DNA of 64,000 nt, taken from CAWJKP01 sp963843465. GTDB taxonomy: Bacteria > Planctomycetota > Planctomycetia > Pirellulales > Thermoguttaceae. Below are positions 9,474-18,306 of the stretch, piece by piece. The stretch lies in NCBI GenBank assembly GCA_963843465.1, contig CAWJKP010000002.1:372001-436000 (forward strand). The letters are read 5' to 3'. Positions within the stretch are counted from its first letter, which is position 1. The number at the start of each line of letters is the position of its first letter. Both the position numbers and the translations under genes were made by a program. Below the pieces are notes generated by a model. The model searched no databases. It saw only the letters and a list, made by a program, of their open reading frames with translations, and was not told the origin of the DNA.

Positions 9474-11317
9474 TCAGTTAGTAGTCGCATTCGGGCCCAG
9501 GTAATGGTCCACCAGTACGGGAGCAAACAGCACGGGAGCGTAAACGGGAGGGTAAACGGGAGGGTTCTCCGGGAGCGGGTTCGCCAAAGCGTCATGGTCC
9601 TGGAACAGCGTGCTTGTGTCCTGCTGGGAAAGCGCCGCCGGCAACGGCTGGACCAACGCGCCGGAAACGTTCTGGCTGCCGACGGGCGGCGATGTCGTGG
9701 CGCTGGCTAGGCTGAGCGTTAAGGTCATGGCGGCCTTGTTGTAAGTCCATTGTATGTAATAGGCGAAGCCGACGATGGTAGACGATTGGCTCGGCAGGTC
9801 CGGGAAGGCGAGGATGGGAACGTAAGGGGCGCTCCCAGGGGGCTGCGAAAGTGCGCTATCGTCGAACGAGGTCACCGTACCGCTGTTACTGACGGCGCCC
9901 AGGCCCGACGACGCGGAGGTGTAGGTGAAAGACGTACTGTTGGGCACGGTCAAGACGTTAGCGATGCCGTCGTAGCCCGTGCCCACCCCAGCAATGGCTA
10001 CCTGCTGGCCCGCCACCAGGTTATTGGCCGTGGCGGTGGTGATGGTGACGGTCGTGCCCGACCCGGTGGTTGGCTCCGTGGCCGAGATGACGCTCGTCAC
10101 TGCCGTTTCGTCCTGCGCCGGCTGGCCGATCGCCACCAGCAACGCTGGCGGCGCTGGCGGCGGCACCAGCGACACAACAAAATGCTGCGAAGCACCGTTA
10201 AGCGGATTGTAATATGGATCGGGCGTGGGTGCCAGCAAGGTCACCTGAGGGTGTGCGGTCGAGAGAGGAACCGTGACGGGGCTTCCTGAGCCGGGGTTCG
10301 CGGGGTTCAACTGAGACCAGAGGTCGCCGCGAATTGCGAACGGCGCGACCCCCGGCAGCATGACGGTCCCATTGACGCCCGTTACCCAGTACGCCGCACC
10401 TGCCGTCTTCGCCAGGCCCCGCGGCGAGCTCAAACCGGTGACCGCCGGTCCCGCCGCGGCGACGGCCGTGGCGCGGACCGTGATCCCGGACGCCACGCTC
10501 AACTGGCCGCTGCCGCCGCTGCGCACGCATCATGCTGCCGCTGCCGAAGAGCACGGGAAGCGTCGGGCCCGAGGAACTGACGCCCGCGTTGCTGTCCAAG
10601 CCGTTGGGGTTGTTCGTGCGGCGCATCCGCGCCAGGAAGCTTGTCGCGGTCGGTCCTGCGGATGCCGGCGCGACTCTGGAAGTCGCGGCGGTTGTAGTAG
10701 CCGTCCTCGTCCGCCGGATCGGCGGGGTCGGTGGAAGCGTAGGAGGCGTTGGGGCCGTAGGAGCCCGCGACCAGGTCGCCGCTGGAAACGTTGGAGTTAT
10801 TCAGATCCAACCCGGCCAGTCCGCTGCCGTCGTTGCGGACCGGTTTGTAGACGGGCGTGGTCGGCGCGAGGATCAGTTGGGAAGTCGGCAGTGCCGACTC
10901 AACCCCATTGTTGTTGCTTTGGATTATGAGCTCCGGCCCCGCCCCATAGATCCCGCCGGGATCGCCCGTGCCGGGGCCGTCGTCGCCGGCGTTGAGGTTG
11001 TCGTCGAACAACTGGCCCACTCCCCGGCTGGCCAGTATTCGCCGTGCACAGTCCATGTCGGCCGGAACGGGGTTGTTGGGGTTGAAGTTCGGCCGGTCGG
11101 CGAGAAACTCGGGGTCCGTGGTCATCCAGTAGGGAATCTGGTCCCGCCAGCGCATCCCCTCCAGCGCCGCGGAGTCCACGGCGGTCTGCATCTGGCGCTG
11201 CGTGAGCCGGGCGAAACCCAGGTCGATTACCAACGCGGCAAAGCCGAAGATGCCGAACAACAGCATCACCATCAGCACCAGGGCATACCCGGCCCGGCGG
11301 TTGCGGCGGCGGCCAAG
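9474..11317 (-). CDS. TadG/TadE-type Flp pilus-associated protein (two frameshifts, unclear start)
   Basis: It begins with a TadE/G-type membrane helix (GYALVLMVMLLFGIFGFAAL then VIDLGFARLTQRQMQTAVDS), followed by a large exported domain. Segments in three frames fit one planctomycete family: first DGYYNRRDFQSRAGI, then MRRTNNPNGLDSNAGVSSSG (shift near 10645), then ASGITVRATAVAAAGPAVTG to the stop at 9474 (shift near 10530). Each shift equals one extra base. No good start codon exists between the helix and the palindromic repeat at 11318-11370, so the start is unresolved. The late region is Ser/Thr-rich and probably a surface pseudopilin-associated protein. Confidence 0.75.
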
Positions 11318-11370
11318 GTAGCCCGCACACGCCGTGTGCGGGAAGACGGCACACGGCGCGTGCCGGCTAC
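11318..11370. repeat. ACACGCCGTGTGC palindromic repeat, copy 2
   Basis: Inverted repeat immediately upstream of the tadG-like membrane helix. It stays in frame with that gene and hides the true start. Confidence 0.8.
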
Positions 11371-11439
11371 CTTGCTTGCGACAGTCGTTGTTTCGCCGAA
11401 CCGTAGTCAACCTGCTACCCGTTGTCGTCTTACTCCCGC

Positions 11440-11710
11440 CCCAAAGGGGCGGCGGTTCTTCCAGCCCAGGGCAACGCCCTGGGGACGATGGTGCCCACGC
11501 GCCAGCCCCGTCGGCCCAACGGGCCAACCGTTCTTTTCGCTCCGGCCCAAGGGAACCATTGGCCCGTTGGGCCGACGCAACCGCTCACAACTCGCCACGA
11601 ATCCCAGGGCGTTGCCCTGGGCTGGGGGAACATCCGCCCCTTCGGGGCTGCCCGTAGGACGGATTGCTAATCCGTCCGAAAATCGTGGACGGATTACCAA
11701 TCCGTCCCAC
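11440..11710. repeat. Composite inverted-repeat block (CCCAGGGC/GGCCCGTTGGG/GGATTGCTAATCC units)
   Basis: Between the tadG-like gene and cpaB lie CCAGCCCAGGGCAACGCCCT at 11460 and its complement near 11608, CGGCCCAACGGGCC at 11512 with GGCCCGTTGGGCCG near 11560, and a TAGGACGGATTGCTAATCC pair at 11654-11710. The last unit recurs inside the secretin gene at 18394. No gene is seen in 11371-11749. Confidence 0.75.
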
Positions 11711-11749
11711 GGAATTCCCCCAATTCATTCTTCGCCCGATCCTACCCTG

Positions 11750-13438
11750 CTATTCCGCCGCGCCGGCCCTGCCGGCGGCGGGCTGCGCCAACACGCGGGT
11801 CGGCCGGCCGCGGACCGTCTCCGCCGGCGCGGCCTCCGCGGCCTGGAAGACGAGCGTCTGCCGCTTGTGGCCGACAATCGATTCGACGGCCTGCACCCGG
11901 GCCAGCGGGTTGTCGTCCGGCGTGGCCACGTTCTTGCTGGAGTCCCGCGGATTGCCGCTGCGGACCACGGCGGCCAGCTCCAATCCCAAGGCCAGCGCCT
12001 CGGCCACGTGCGGCACCTCCTCGGCCGCCACGGCGACCACCATTTCCCGGCCGGTCTGCTTGCTGTCGCCGCTGGCCGCTTCGATGGCAGCCATCGTGGG
12101 CGAGGCCACCGGCATTACCACCACGCCGTCCTGGACCAGGGCCCTTACCGCCGCCTGCTTCTGCAGCGAGGCGCCCATCAACTGTATCGAGCCGCCTTGC
12201 CCGCCGGTCCTGGTCAAGTCGATGGGCATGCTGGCCATGAGGTCGAAGTGATCGCCCAGCCGCAGGGCCCGGGCGCCGTTCACCTTACTGGCATCCAAGG
12301 TCAGCGCCCGCTTGTCCGGCGGGATGCCGCCCGCCAGGCCCGGCGCGGTGCCCGGCGGGAGGAAGTCGTCCTCGCTGAAGAACTGTCCCCGGCTCTTGTC
12401 GCGGGCCAACACCCGGCCGACCACCGTCTTGGAATCGACGACGATCCCCCGCTGCCGGACTTCGTCGGCGGCCAGCGTGACGTACTTTTGCGCCCGGGTG
12501 CCCGGGTCCAAGAGATCCTCGGGCATGAGCAGGTTATAGGCGGCCACTGCCCGGCCGTTGACCGGCACGGCGACCATGCCCGGCGGCACGGCGTTTCGAT
12601 TCTTGTCTTCCGGCCGGCCGGAGTGGGCCACGCAGGTGATCGCCACCGCCAGCCCCATGGCGTCGGTCAGCGGCGCCACCTCGTCTTCATCCACCGCCAG
12701 CACGATTTCGTGGACGGGGACCTGGCGGACCGTCGTCCCCTGCGTCAGCGACGAGGAGGTGATCGACTTGAGCCGCGTGGTCACCGGCGTGACCAGCACC
12801 GCATCGCGGGCCAGCATCCGCGTTTCCGTCCGCTTCTCCTTGGTCTTGTCGTCGCGCGGGACTACCTGGGCTTGGGTTTGGGCCGAGGCGGGCAGACGGC
12901 TCCAATCGGCCCCGCCGAAGGAGCTGAGCTTGTCCACGGGGATGCTGGCCACCAGATCGACGTGGTCGCCCAGCGCGAGCCCGTAGACTCCGTCGAGCTT
13001 ATCGGCCTGTAGGGTGATCGCCCGCTTCCCCTCCGGCACGCCGGCGGCCACGCCCGGCCGCGTGCCCTTGGGCGTGAAGTCCTCCTCGGAGAACAAATAG
13101 CCCATCTCCTTCTGCCGCGACGCCACGCGGAAAAAGATTTGGCGGCGGTCGGTGATGACGGTTTTGGGAATCTTGCCGGGCTCCATCCAGCGGTCGCCCG
13201 TGTCCGGCGTGGTGACGTACCCGGGCGTGACCAGGGTGTAGGCCGGGATCGTGTGGAGGCAGCACGGCACGGGGATCCTTCCCGCATAATAGACGTGGCG
13301 CGGACCGCCGAAGTGCAGCACGCCCAGCGCCAGCAGCGTGCCCACGGTCGCTATCGCGCCCAGCACGATGGCCGTCGTCCCCAGCAGCAGGAACCGTGAC
13401 GGGGCGCCGCGTCGCGGGTGTCTATTGATCGGTCGCAT
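11750..13438 (-). CDS. cpaB: Flp pilus assembly protein CpaB/RcpC, duplicated SAF domain
   Basis: Start ATG 13438 (MRPINRHPRRGAPSRFLLLG) precedes a single membrane anchor (TTAIVLGAIATVGTLLALGV). Two homologous CpaB/SAF modules follow. Module one: PAYTLVTPGYVT, YLFSEEDFTPKGTRPG, VPEGKRAITLQADKLDGVYG. Module two: LLMPEDLLDPGTRAQK, QFFSEDDFLPPGTAPG, IPPDKRALTLDASKVNG. Ordinary CpaB has one module in about 250-300 residues, so this 562-residue form is an internal duplication. The family binds peptidoglycan or carbohydrate and stabilises the secretin. A longer frame to 13777 runs antisense to the tadE-like gene and is discarded. Confidence 0.88.
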   Translation of the reverse strand: MRPINRHPRRGAPSRFLLLGTTAIVLGAIATVGTLLALGVLHFGGPRHVYYAGRIPVPCCLHTIPAYTLVTPGYVTTPDTGDRWMEPGKIPKTVITDRRQIFFRVASRQKEMGYLFSEEDFTPKGTRPGVAAGVPEGKRAITLQADKLDGVYGLALGDHVDLVASIPVDKLSSFGGADWSRLPASAQTQAQVVPRDDKTKEKRTETRMLARDAVLVTPVTTRLKSITSSSLTQGTTVRQVPVHEIVLAVDEDEVAPLTDAMGLAVAITCVAHSGRPEDKNRNAVPPGMVAVPVNGRAVAAYNLLMPEDLLDPGTRAQKYVTLAADEVRQRGIVVDSKTVVGRVLARDKSRGQFFSEDDFLPPGTAPGLAGGIPPDKRALTLDASKVNGARALRLGDHFDLMASMPIDLTRTGGQGGSIQLMGASLQKQAAVRALVQDGVVVMPVASPTMAAIEAASGDSKQTGREMVVAVAAEEVPHVAEALALGLELAAVVRSGNPRDSSKNVATPDDNPLARVQAVESIVGHKRQTLVFQAAEAAPAETVRGRPTRVLAQPAAGRAGAAE

Positions 13439-13453
13439 GTCTGGCCTCGAATC

Positions 13454-13510
13454 TTGTGGTGCAGGCGTCCCGCCTGCATTTTGTGGGCAGGCGGGACGCC
13501 TGCACCACAA
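13454..13510. repeat. TTGTGGTGCAGGCGTCCCGC palindromic repeat, copy 1
   Basis: Two-armed inverted repeat filling the 73-base gap between the tadE-like stop and cpaB. Related copies lie at 16063, 30488, 33759 and, as a tandem array, 43449. Confidence 0.85.
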
Positions 13511-13511
13511 G

Positions 13512-14514
13512 TTACTGGAACACTTCCCGCCGATAAACCGCTTGCATCGACAGCAGCCGCCGGAACGGCCGCACCAGGCTCCCCCAAGCCTGCTGCGCTC
13601 CCAGACCCTGGGGTCCGCTGTAGGTCGGACTGTACACGCTGTTGTCGGAGGACTGCGGAAAAAATGCGCCAGAGGGACTGTAATTGGTATAGTTGCCCGT
13701 TTTACTGACCTGCACTGTGCCACTGGCCCCCAGCGCGGCGCCGGTGGGCTGCGGCGGCCAGGTCTGTTGCGTTGCATAGGCGCTCATCGTCGCCGACTGG
13801 TAGCCGTAGTTGATCCGCAGCGCCACCATCCCGTACTGCGTCGGCGCGGTCGTGGTGGTCCCGGCCGTGGGGGCGACGGAAAAGGCCCCGGGCTGGACCT
13901 CTTCAATCACTGGCACCCACTCGATGGTCTCGGTTCCCGGCGTCACCGACAAGGAGGTCCCTGTCCCGTCGCTGGCGCGGCTGAGCACATGCGCCACGCA
14001 GGGGATCGTCAGGCCGCTGGCGCTGTCCGTGCAGGGCACGGCGCCCGGATACCAGAGGTACCACTGCCCGGGGTTCGTGTCGTCCGGAACCTGCACGATC
14101 ATCGCCGGGTACAACATCCGGTTGATGACGGGCCAGCTTGCTGCAAAGGCAATCATGTCGCCGTTGTACGCCAAGAGCCTTGGATCGTTATTGGCGACGG
14201 CCAACAAAGTCGGATCGAACAGCGAGGCTCGCAACGCGGTTGCCTCGCTGGCGGTTATGCCGGCATTCGTCAAGTCCTGATTCTGGCCGTAGAACACGAC
14301 CTTGAACAAATCGGCTCCGTTGCTGGAAACGGCCGGCAGCGGCGTGTGGGCCAAGCTCGCGGGCGGCAACGTCGGCCGCCTGCTGCACCGTCTGCGCACA
14401 AAACAACAGGTGGCCGAAGGTCAAGATCGCCGCCAGGACCAGGTAGGTGACCAGCGCCATCATCGCAAACTCCACCACCGACTGCCCGCGGCGACGGTGC
14501 GCCGCCGGCTTCAA
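13512..14514 (-). CDS. TadE-like pseudopilin (frameshifted)
   Basis: The N-terminus has a TadE signature: RRRGQSVVEFAMMALVTYLV, then ILTFGHLLFCAQTVQQAADV AAREL. The exported remainder (SSNGADLFKVVFYGQNQDLT... to REVFQ) is in the next frame. One extra base near 14352 joins AAREL to AHTPLPAVSSNG. A TTG at 14514 directly after a palindromic repeat arm is the best available start. The upstream frame only translates the repeat. It lies between flp and cpaB, as expected for a minor pseudopilin. Confidence 0.8.
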
Positions 14515-14515
14515 G

Positions 14516-14545
14516 GTAGCAGGCACACGCCGTGTGCCGTCCGGG
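14516..14545. repeat. ACACGCCGTGTGCC palindromic repeat, single arm
   Basis: A half copy of the repeat that also abuts the tadG-like gene, here touching the start of the tadE-like gene. Confidence 0.7.
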
Positions 14546-14765
14546 GCTAAGGGAAACGCTAACAAGGAAATCCAGTACGGGTTGAGGGTAACCGGGCGAG
14601 ACCTTCGGAGTGCGGCGACTTGTCGCCGCTTTTCAAAGCACCACGCCGCCGCCAAATGTTGGCCGCCCGAAACATCGCCTCCAAAGCGGCGAAAAGTCGC
14701 CGCACTCCAAAGGATCCCCGCGCCCGTCGAAGCGGACGCGGGGACCCAAGGTCCGCACGGCGCCG

Positions 14766-15152
14766 CTAATTCGCACCGCCGCCGGTACTGCTGCTGAAGC
14801 TGTCCGTCAGGCCGTCGGTCTCGGCGACCAAGGGATCGGCAGCCGGGACGCCGAACAGGTTCTGCTGCAGCCGGAAGGTGCCGCTATTACTGTTGATGGC
14901 GCCCACGTCGAGCGTGATCGGCGCGCCGCCGTTGGCGCTGGCGCCGGTCATCTCGATCAGGTGGCCGGCGGCGATGGGGCCGTTGTCGTCGCTATGCGCG
15001 CCCGGCAAGATGGCCGCCACGGTGTCGATCATGTCGGTCACCTTGTGACCGAACATCGACACTCCCACGGCGGCGATCAGCGCCACGCCGGCGATCAGCA
15101 AGGCGTACTCCACCAGCCCCTGTCCCTTGCGCTTACGAAGAATCTTCCGCAT
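14766..15152 (-). CDS. flp: Flp/Fap major pilin
   Basis: A 128-residue class IVb prepilin with a basic leader RKILRKRKG, then QGLVEYALLIAGVALIAAVG, which contains the conserved Glu and Tyr after the cleavage Gly (G-x-x-x-x-EY). It would be cut by a TadV/CpaA prepilin peptidase, which is not visible in this window. The C-terminus after residue 45 is longer than in most Flp pilins (usually 50-70 residues) and ends in a Ser/Gly tail. First gene of the minus-strand tad operon, as is typical. Confidence 0.9.
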   Translation of the reverse strand: MRKILRKRKGQGLVEYALLIAGVALIAAVGVSMFGHKVTDMIDTVAAILPGAHSDDNGPIAAGHLIEMTGASANGGAPITLDVGAINSNSGTFRLQQNLFGVPAADPLVAETDGLTDSFSSSTGGGAN

Positions 15153-15339
15153 TTGCTTTCTCCTAGAAATGGAACTCAGAAAACGTTGTTGAAACCACAG
15201 AAACCGCAGAAAACACGAGAACGTGTCGGCCGAAACCGGCGCCCGTTTGGGCCCCGCCGGGGCAGCGCAAATCCGCCGCCTGGCCGGACCGCCAGAGCGA
15301 TTCGCGCTGCGCCGGCGGAGCTTGTTCGGGCTTGGGCGT

Positions 15340-15433
15340 AGGGTGGGCTTCAGCCCGCCGACCTTAGCGTCCTTCCTCGCACCCCGGCACTTTCAGAACC
15401 ACGCTGTCAAGGCGGGCTAAAGCCCACCCTACA
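15340..15433. repeat. GTAGGGTGGGCTTCAGCCCG palindromic repeat
   Basis: GTAGGGTGGGCTTCAGCCCG at 15340 pairs with GGGCTAAAGCCCACCCTAC ending at 15433. Upstream of flp; no gene is seen in 15153-15478. Confidence 0.8.
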
Positions 15434-15478
15434 GTTCTCCAAAGGGGCGCAGTAAGATTCGCCTCGAACCCGCCCGAA

Positions 15479-15883
15479 TCAGCCCGGCAACGACGGCGGG
15501 CCGCGCGGCTGGAAGAGGCAACGATGGAGTGGAGAGAAGACCGAGACGACGGCCACGGGCACGTCGTCGCAGCGCGGCAAAATGAAGGGCAGGTGCAGGA
15601 CCGCGACCAGCGTCTTGGCCTGCGCCCAGTAGTGGCAGATCAAGCAATTCTGGCCATCGCAGAGGCCCGAATCGCCTTCCGACTGAAATCTTATCGAAGG
15701 TCCGGAACCTGCCAGGAACTCCAGGAAAGAGGTCCGCTCGCCCGCCGGTTGGCCGGCCGCTTGCCGGCCGTCCCACGCATGGTCGCAACCGGGGAGCAGG
15801 TGCAGCGCCTGGCCCGACACCGAGACCGCGCCGAAGAAGGCGGCCAACAGCCAAGTCAGGGTTGTACGAAATTGCTGAGGCAC
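15479..15883 (-). CDS. Small exported hypothetical protein, DUF2946-like
   Basis: 134 residues with a signal-like N-terminus (TLTWLLAAFFGAVSVSGQAL), HLLPGCDH, and a cysteine cluster CDGQNCLICHYWAQAK followed by a hydrophobic stretch. The CxxC-H pattern after a signal peptide is reminiscent of DUF2946-type small membrane proteins implicated in metal handling. This assignment is by resemblance only. It is upstream of flp on the same strand. Confidence 0.55.
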   Translation of the reverse strand: MPQQFRTTLTWLLAAFFGAVSVSGQALHLLPGCDHAWDGRQAAGQPAGERTSFLEFLAGSGPSIRFQSEGDSGLCDGQNCLICHYWAQAKTLVAVLHLPFILPRCDDVPVAVVSVFSPLHRCLFQPRGPPSLPG

Positions 15884-16062
15884 GCGCGTTATCTACCGCC
15901 AGGGCAGAAGAGAACCGCCGACACCGCTATCAGGTCTCATACTATCACGAATCCCGCCGATTGGCAAGGTTGTTGCGAATCGGGAAAATGCGTAGGGTTG
16001 GGCGACGGGCGCACCGACGCGAAGCGGTGCTCGGCGAACCCCAGCAATTTTCGCGCGAATTC

Positions 16063-16120
16063 TTGTGGTGCAGGCGTCCCGCCTGCTTCTTCCCGGGCAG
16101 GCGAGACGCCTGCACCACAA
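16063..16120. repeat. TTGTGGTGCAGGCGTCCCGC palindromic repeat, copy 2
   Basis: Two-armed copy, followed at 16121-16153 by a GGCTCGCTCCGCTCGACCCA unit like that at 9213 in inverted orientation. Fills the gap 15884-16149. Confidence 0.85.
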
Positions 16121-16149
16121 ATGGCGGGGCTCGCTCCGCTCGACCCACC

Positions 16150-17859
16150 CTAGAGGAGAAATCGCAAAGATCGGGGTGGCTCGGCATTGCCTCCAATGGG
16201 TGGTTTAACCGCTAGTACCTGTCCGACCGCGAACGCCATTTCGCCGGCGGCCGTTTCGAGGATTGCGTGCGTGCCGGCCGGCGCGACGGCGGCCCGCCAA
16301 GGGCGTAGACACTTGCGGACCTGGAGCACGCGGCCCCGGCGGTCCAGGCAAACCAGGTCGATGGGAAAGCGGCAAAAGCAGGTGTGGACCGAGCTGCAGG
16401 GCACCAACAATAGCCCGCTGCCTTGCGGCAAGCCGGCGCGAAACTGAAGGCCGACCAGCCGCGGCCAGAAACGATCGGCCAGGATCAGCTTGGGGACAAC
16501 CACCTCACCGGTGGCACGATCCACCAGCCGCCAGGCAGTGTTAGCCCCGGCAGCCACGCCGCCTAGGTTATTACCCCGGCAGGAGAGAGAATCATGTACG
16601 TCAGGCTTTCCAGCCTGACCCGTCTCTTCTGTCAGGCTGGAAAGCCTGACGTACTTTCGCGCCCGCCGGCCCCATCCGGCGGCGATCCAGAGGTCGTGGA
16701 GCCAGGCGGGAAATCGCGCCGCACCGAAGCACAGGAGGGGCGCATAGAGCATCCCCCAGTAGAGATTGAAAGGCTGGCCGACGACGGAGAACAGCAACAC
16801 GAACAAGGAAACCGTGATCGCCACTTGGCGGCCGCCGACGGTGTGCCAGCCCAGCAGGCCGAAGATCGCCGCGGCGAAATAGACGGCCGCAACCCACGGC
16901 GGCGACAGCAGCAGGTAGAAGTTCGCCGACATGCTGGCAATAATGAAGGGTAAGCCGCCGAATTGGACCCAGCTATGGGCGTGGAAGCGGCCGCCGGGGG
17001 GCATCACGCGCGTGACTTCCAGCCAGTGCATCGCGAAGTAGGCCGCCCAGGCCAGCAGGCCAGCGACCCATAAGGCGAACTCCTTGTAGCGTCGCTGGCG
17101 CCAAGCCAAGGCGGCGCAGAGTAACGGGTAGGGAAGGGCCAGTTCGCGGAAAAAGGGGGCCAACAGGCCGGCGGCGATTGCCGGTCCCCGCCAGCCCAGG
17201 CCCAAGGCGCCCACGGAAATGGCGATCAGGGTGCCCGCCCACAACTCGTGCATGGAGATGAACAAGCCTCGCATCCCGCAGACCCACGCGGGACCGCTCA
17301 AGAGCAAGGCCGTCAACAGGGCCCTGCCTACCCGCGGCCGATCCCTAATGTAGCAGGCACACGCCGTGTGCCGTCCAATGATGGCGGTCGAGACGGCGGA
17401 CGGCACACGGCGTGTGCCTGCTACATTAGCGGTCACGTCCCTGCCTAACGGGGGCCGATCTTCGCGGAGGACCATCACCGTCCCCAGCACCAGCATCGCC
17501 AGCCCCAGCAAAGCCAGCGTCGCCCGGCCGAGCCAAGGGTAGGGCAAGTGGCCGATCAGCCAGATCGGCAGGGGAGTCCGCCAATTGAACACGCTGCGCG
17601 TGGGGTAGCCGCGCAAGCGGAGTTCCTTCGCCAGGGCAGTGTAATAGCCTTCTCCCCGCCGTATTCGGTCGGCGACGGCCCAGTAGAGTTCGTTGTCTCC
17701 CGGCCGGGCAAGGATCGGGGCGTGGCCAGCCGAAGCCGCAGGCCAGTGGGTTGTCGCCACCGCCAGGACCGTGGTCAGGAGCCAGGCCAGCAGCGTGGCC
17801 CGCGCCGCGCGCGGCTGTGCGCCGAGAATGGTTCGTCCATAGTCACTTGACGCGGGCAA
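16150..17859 (-). CDS. Multipass membrane protein (glycosyltransferase-like) fused through a repeat to a DUF192 domain
   Basis: Residues 1-410 carry about ten hydrophobic helices (LLAWLLTTVLAVATTHWP, LALLGLAMLVLGTVMVLR, PAIAAGLLAPFFRELALPYP) and resemble membrane mannosyl/arabinosyltransferase-like proteins, though no catalytic motif is certain. A palindromic repeat is read through in a loop at 17350-17424 (GTRRVPS...RHTACACY). Residues 425-450 are a second repeat (KYVRLSSLTEETGQAGKPDV). The last 110 residues are DUF192-like: VPKLILADRFWPRLVGLQFR, CSSVHTCFCRFPIDLVCLDR, ILETAAGEM. DUF192 is normally a separate small protein, so this may be two genes with no stop codon between them. The start is a weak TTG. 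Confidence 0.65.
   Translation of the reverse strand: MPASSDYGRTILGAQPRAARATLLAWLLTTVLAVATTHWPAASAGHAPILARPGDNELYWAVADRIRRGEGYYTALAKELRLRGYPTRSVFNWRTPLPIWLIGHLPYPWLGRATLALLGLAMLVLGTVMVLREDRPPLGRDVTANVAGTRRVPSAVSTAIIGRHTACACYIRDRPRVGRALLTALLLSGPAWVCGMRGLFISMHELWAGTLIAISVGALGLGWRGPAIAAGLLAPFFRELALPYPLLCAALAWRQRRYKEFALWVAGLLAWAAYFAMHWLEVTRVMPPGGRFHAHSWVQFGGLPFIIASMSANFYLLLSPPWVAAVYFAAAIFGLLGWHTVGGRQVAITVSLFVLLFSVVGQPFNLYWGMLYAPLLCFGAARFPAWLHDLWIAAGWGRRARKYVRLSSLTEETGQAGKPDVHDSLSCRGNNLGGVAAGANTAWRLVDRATGEVVVPKLILADRFWPRLVGLQFRAGLPQGSGLLLVPCSSVHTCFCRFPIDLVCLDRRGRVLQVRKCLRPWRAAVAPAGTHAILETAAGEMAFAVGQVLAVKPPIGGNAEPPRSLRFLL
16596..16654. repeat. GTACGTCAGGCTTTCC palindromic repeat, copy 2, inside coding frame
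   Basis: Inverted repeat arms GTACGTCAGGCTTTCCAGCC and its complement lie exactly between the membrane part and the DUF192 part of the 16150-17859 reading frame. Other copies are at 5383 and 43360. Confidence 0.85.
17347..17427. repeat. ACACGCCGTGTGCC palindromic repeat, copy 4, inside coding frame
   Basis: Arms AATGTAGCAGGCACACGCCG and complement surround a 25-base centre, inserted in frame between two membrane helices. Confidence 0.85.
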
Positions 17860-17878
17860 TCAGGTTGGATGCGGTCCA

Positions 17879-18059
17879 CGTCGCGTAGCGACGATGCGAT
17901 GGTAGCCGTGGGTTTCAACCCACGGTTTGCGATGCCCCCATCTTCCATTCGTCGCGTAGCGACGATTCAGGCGTCGCTACGCGACGCAAAACGGTCGTTG
18001 GACGCCATATTCCGTGGGTTGAAACCCACGGCTACCATCATAACGTCGCTACGCGACGA
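17879..18059. repeat. CGTCGCGTAGCGACG element, copy 1
   Basis: About 180 bases with terminal inverted modules: GTCGCGTAGCGAC followed by GGTAGCCGTGGGTTTCAACC, and the reverse order at the right end. A second element at 21389 has the same ends and a different core. It lies in the divergent gap before the secretin gene. No gene is seen in 17860-18306. Confidence 0.8.
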
Positions 18060-18306
18060 ACTTGAGCCAATTGGATAACCAGATCCGTGTTTCATCCGTG
18101 GCTAGCTCGGTTTCTCCTGTTAAACTGGGAAAGCGAGGCAATCTTTTCTGCATATTCCCAATATTCTAGGGCCGCGCTTCCGGAATATCCGATACTACCG
18201 ATACAACCGGCACAAAGCGCCGGCAACATCGTGGGTTTCACGACTGGTCGGACCGCCAGCCATTTATCTGCCTTCACCAAGAACAGATCCTTGCGCGGAG
18301 GGTACG

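Noticed and set aside
10532..13012. Plus-strand frame of 826 codons
   Set aside because: Antisense to tadG-like and cpaB, which have clear family motifs. Composition is typical of a shadow frame and it translates repeats.
17879..18059. Riboswitch or structured leader before the secretin
   Set aside because: The stems are copies of a dispersed repeat also present at 21389, so no ligand-type RNA is supported.
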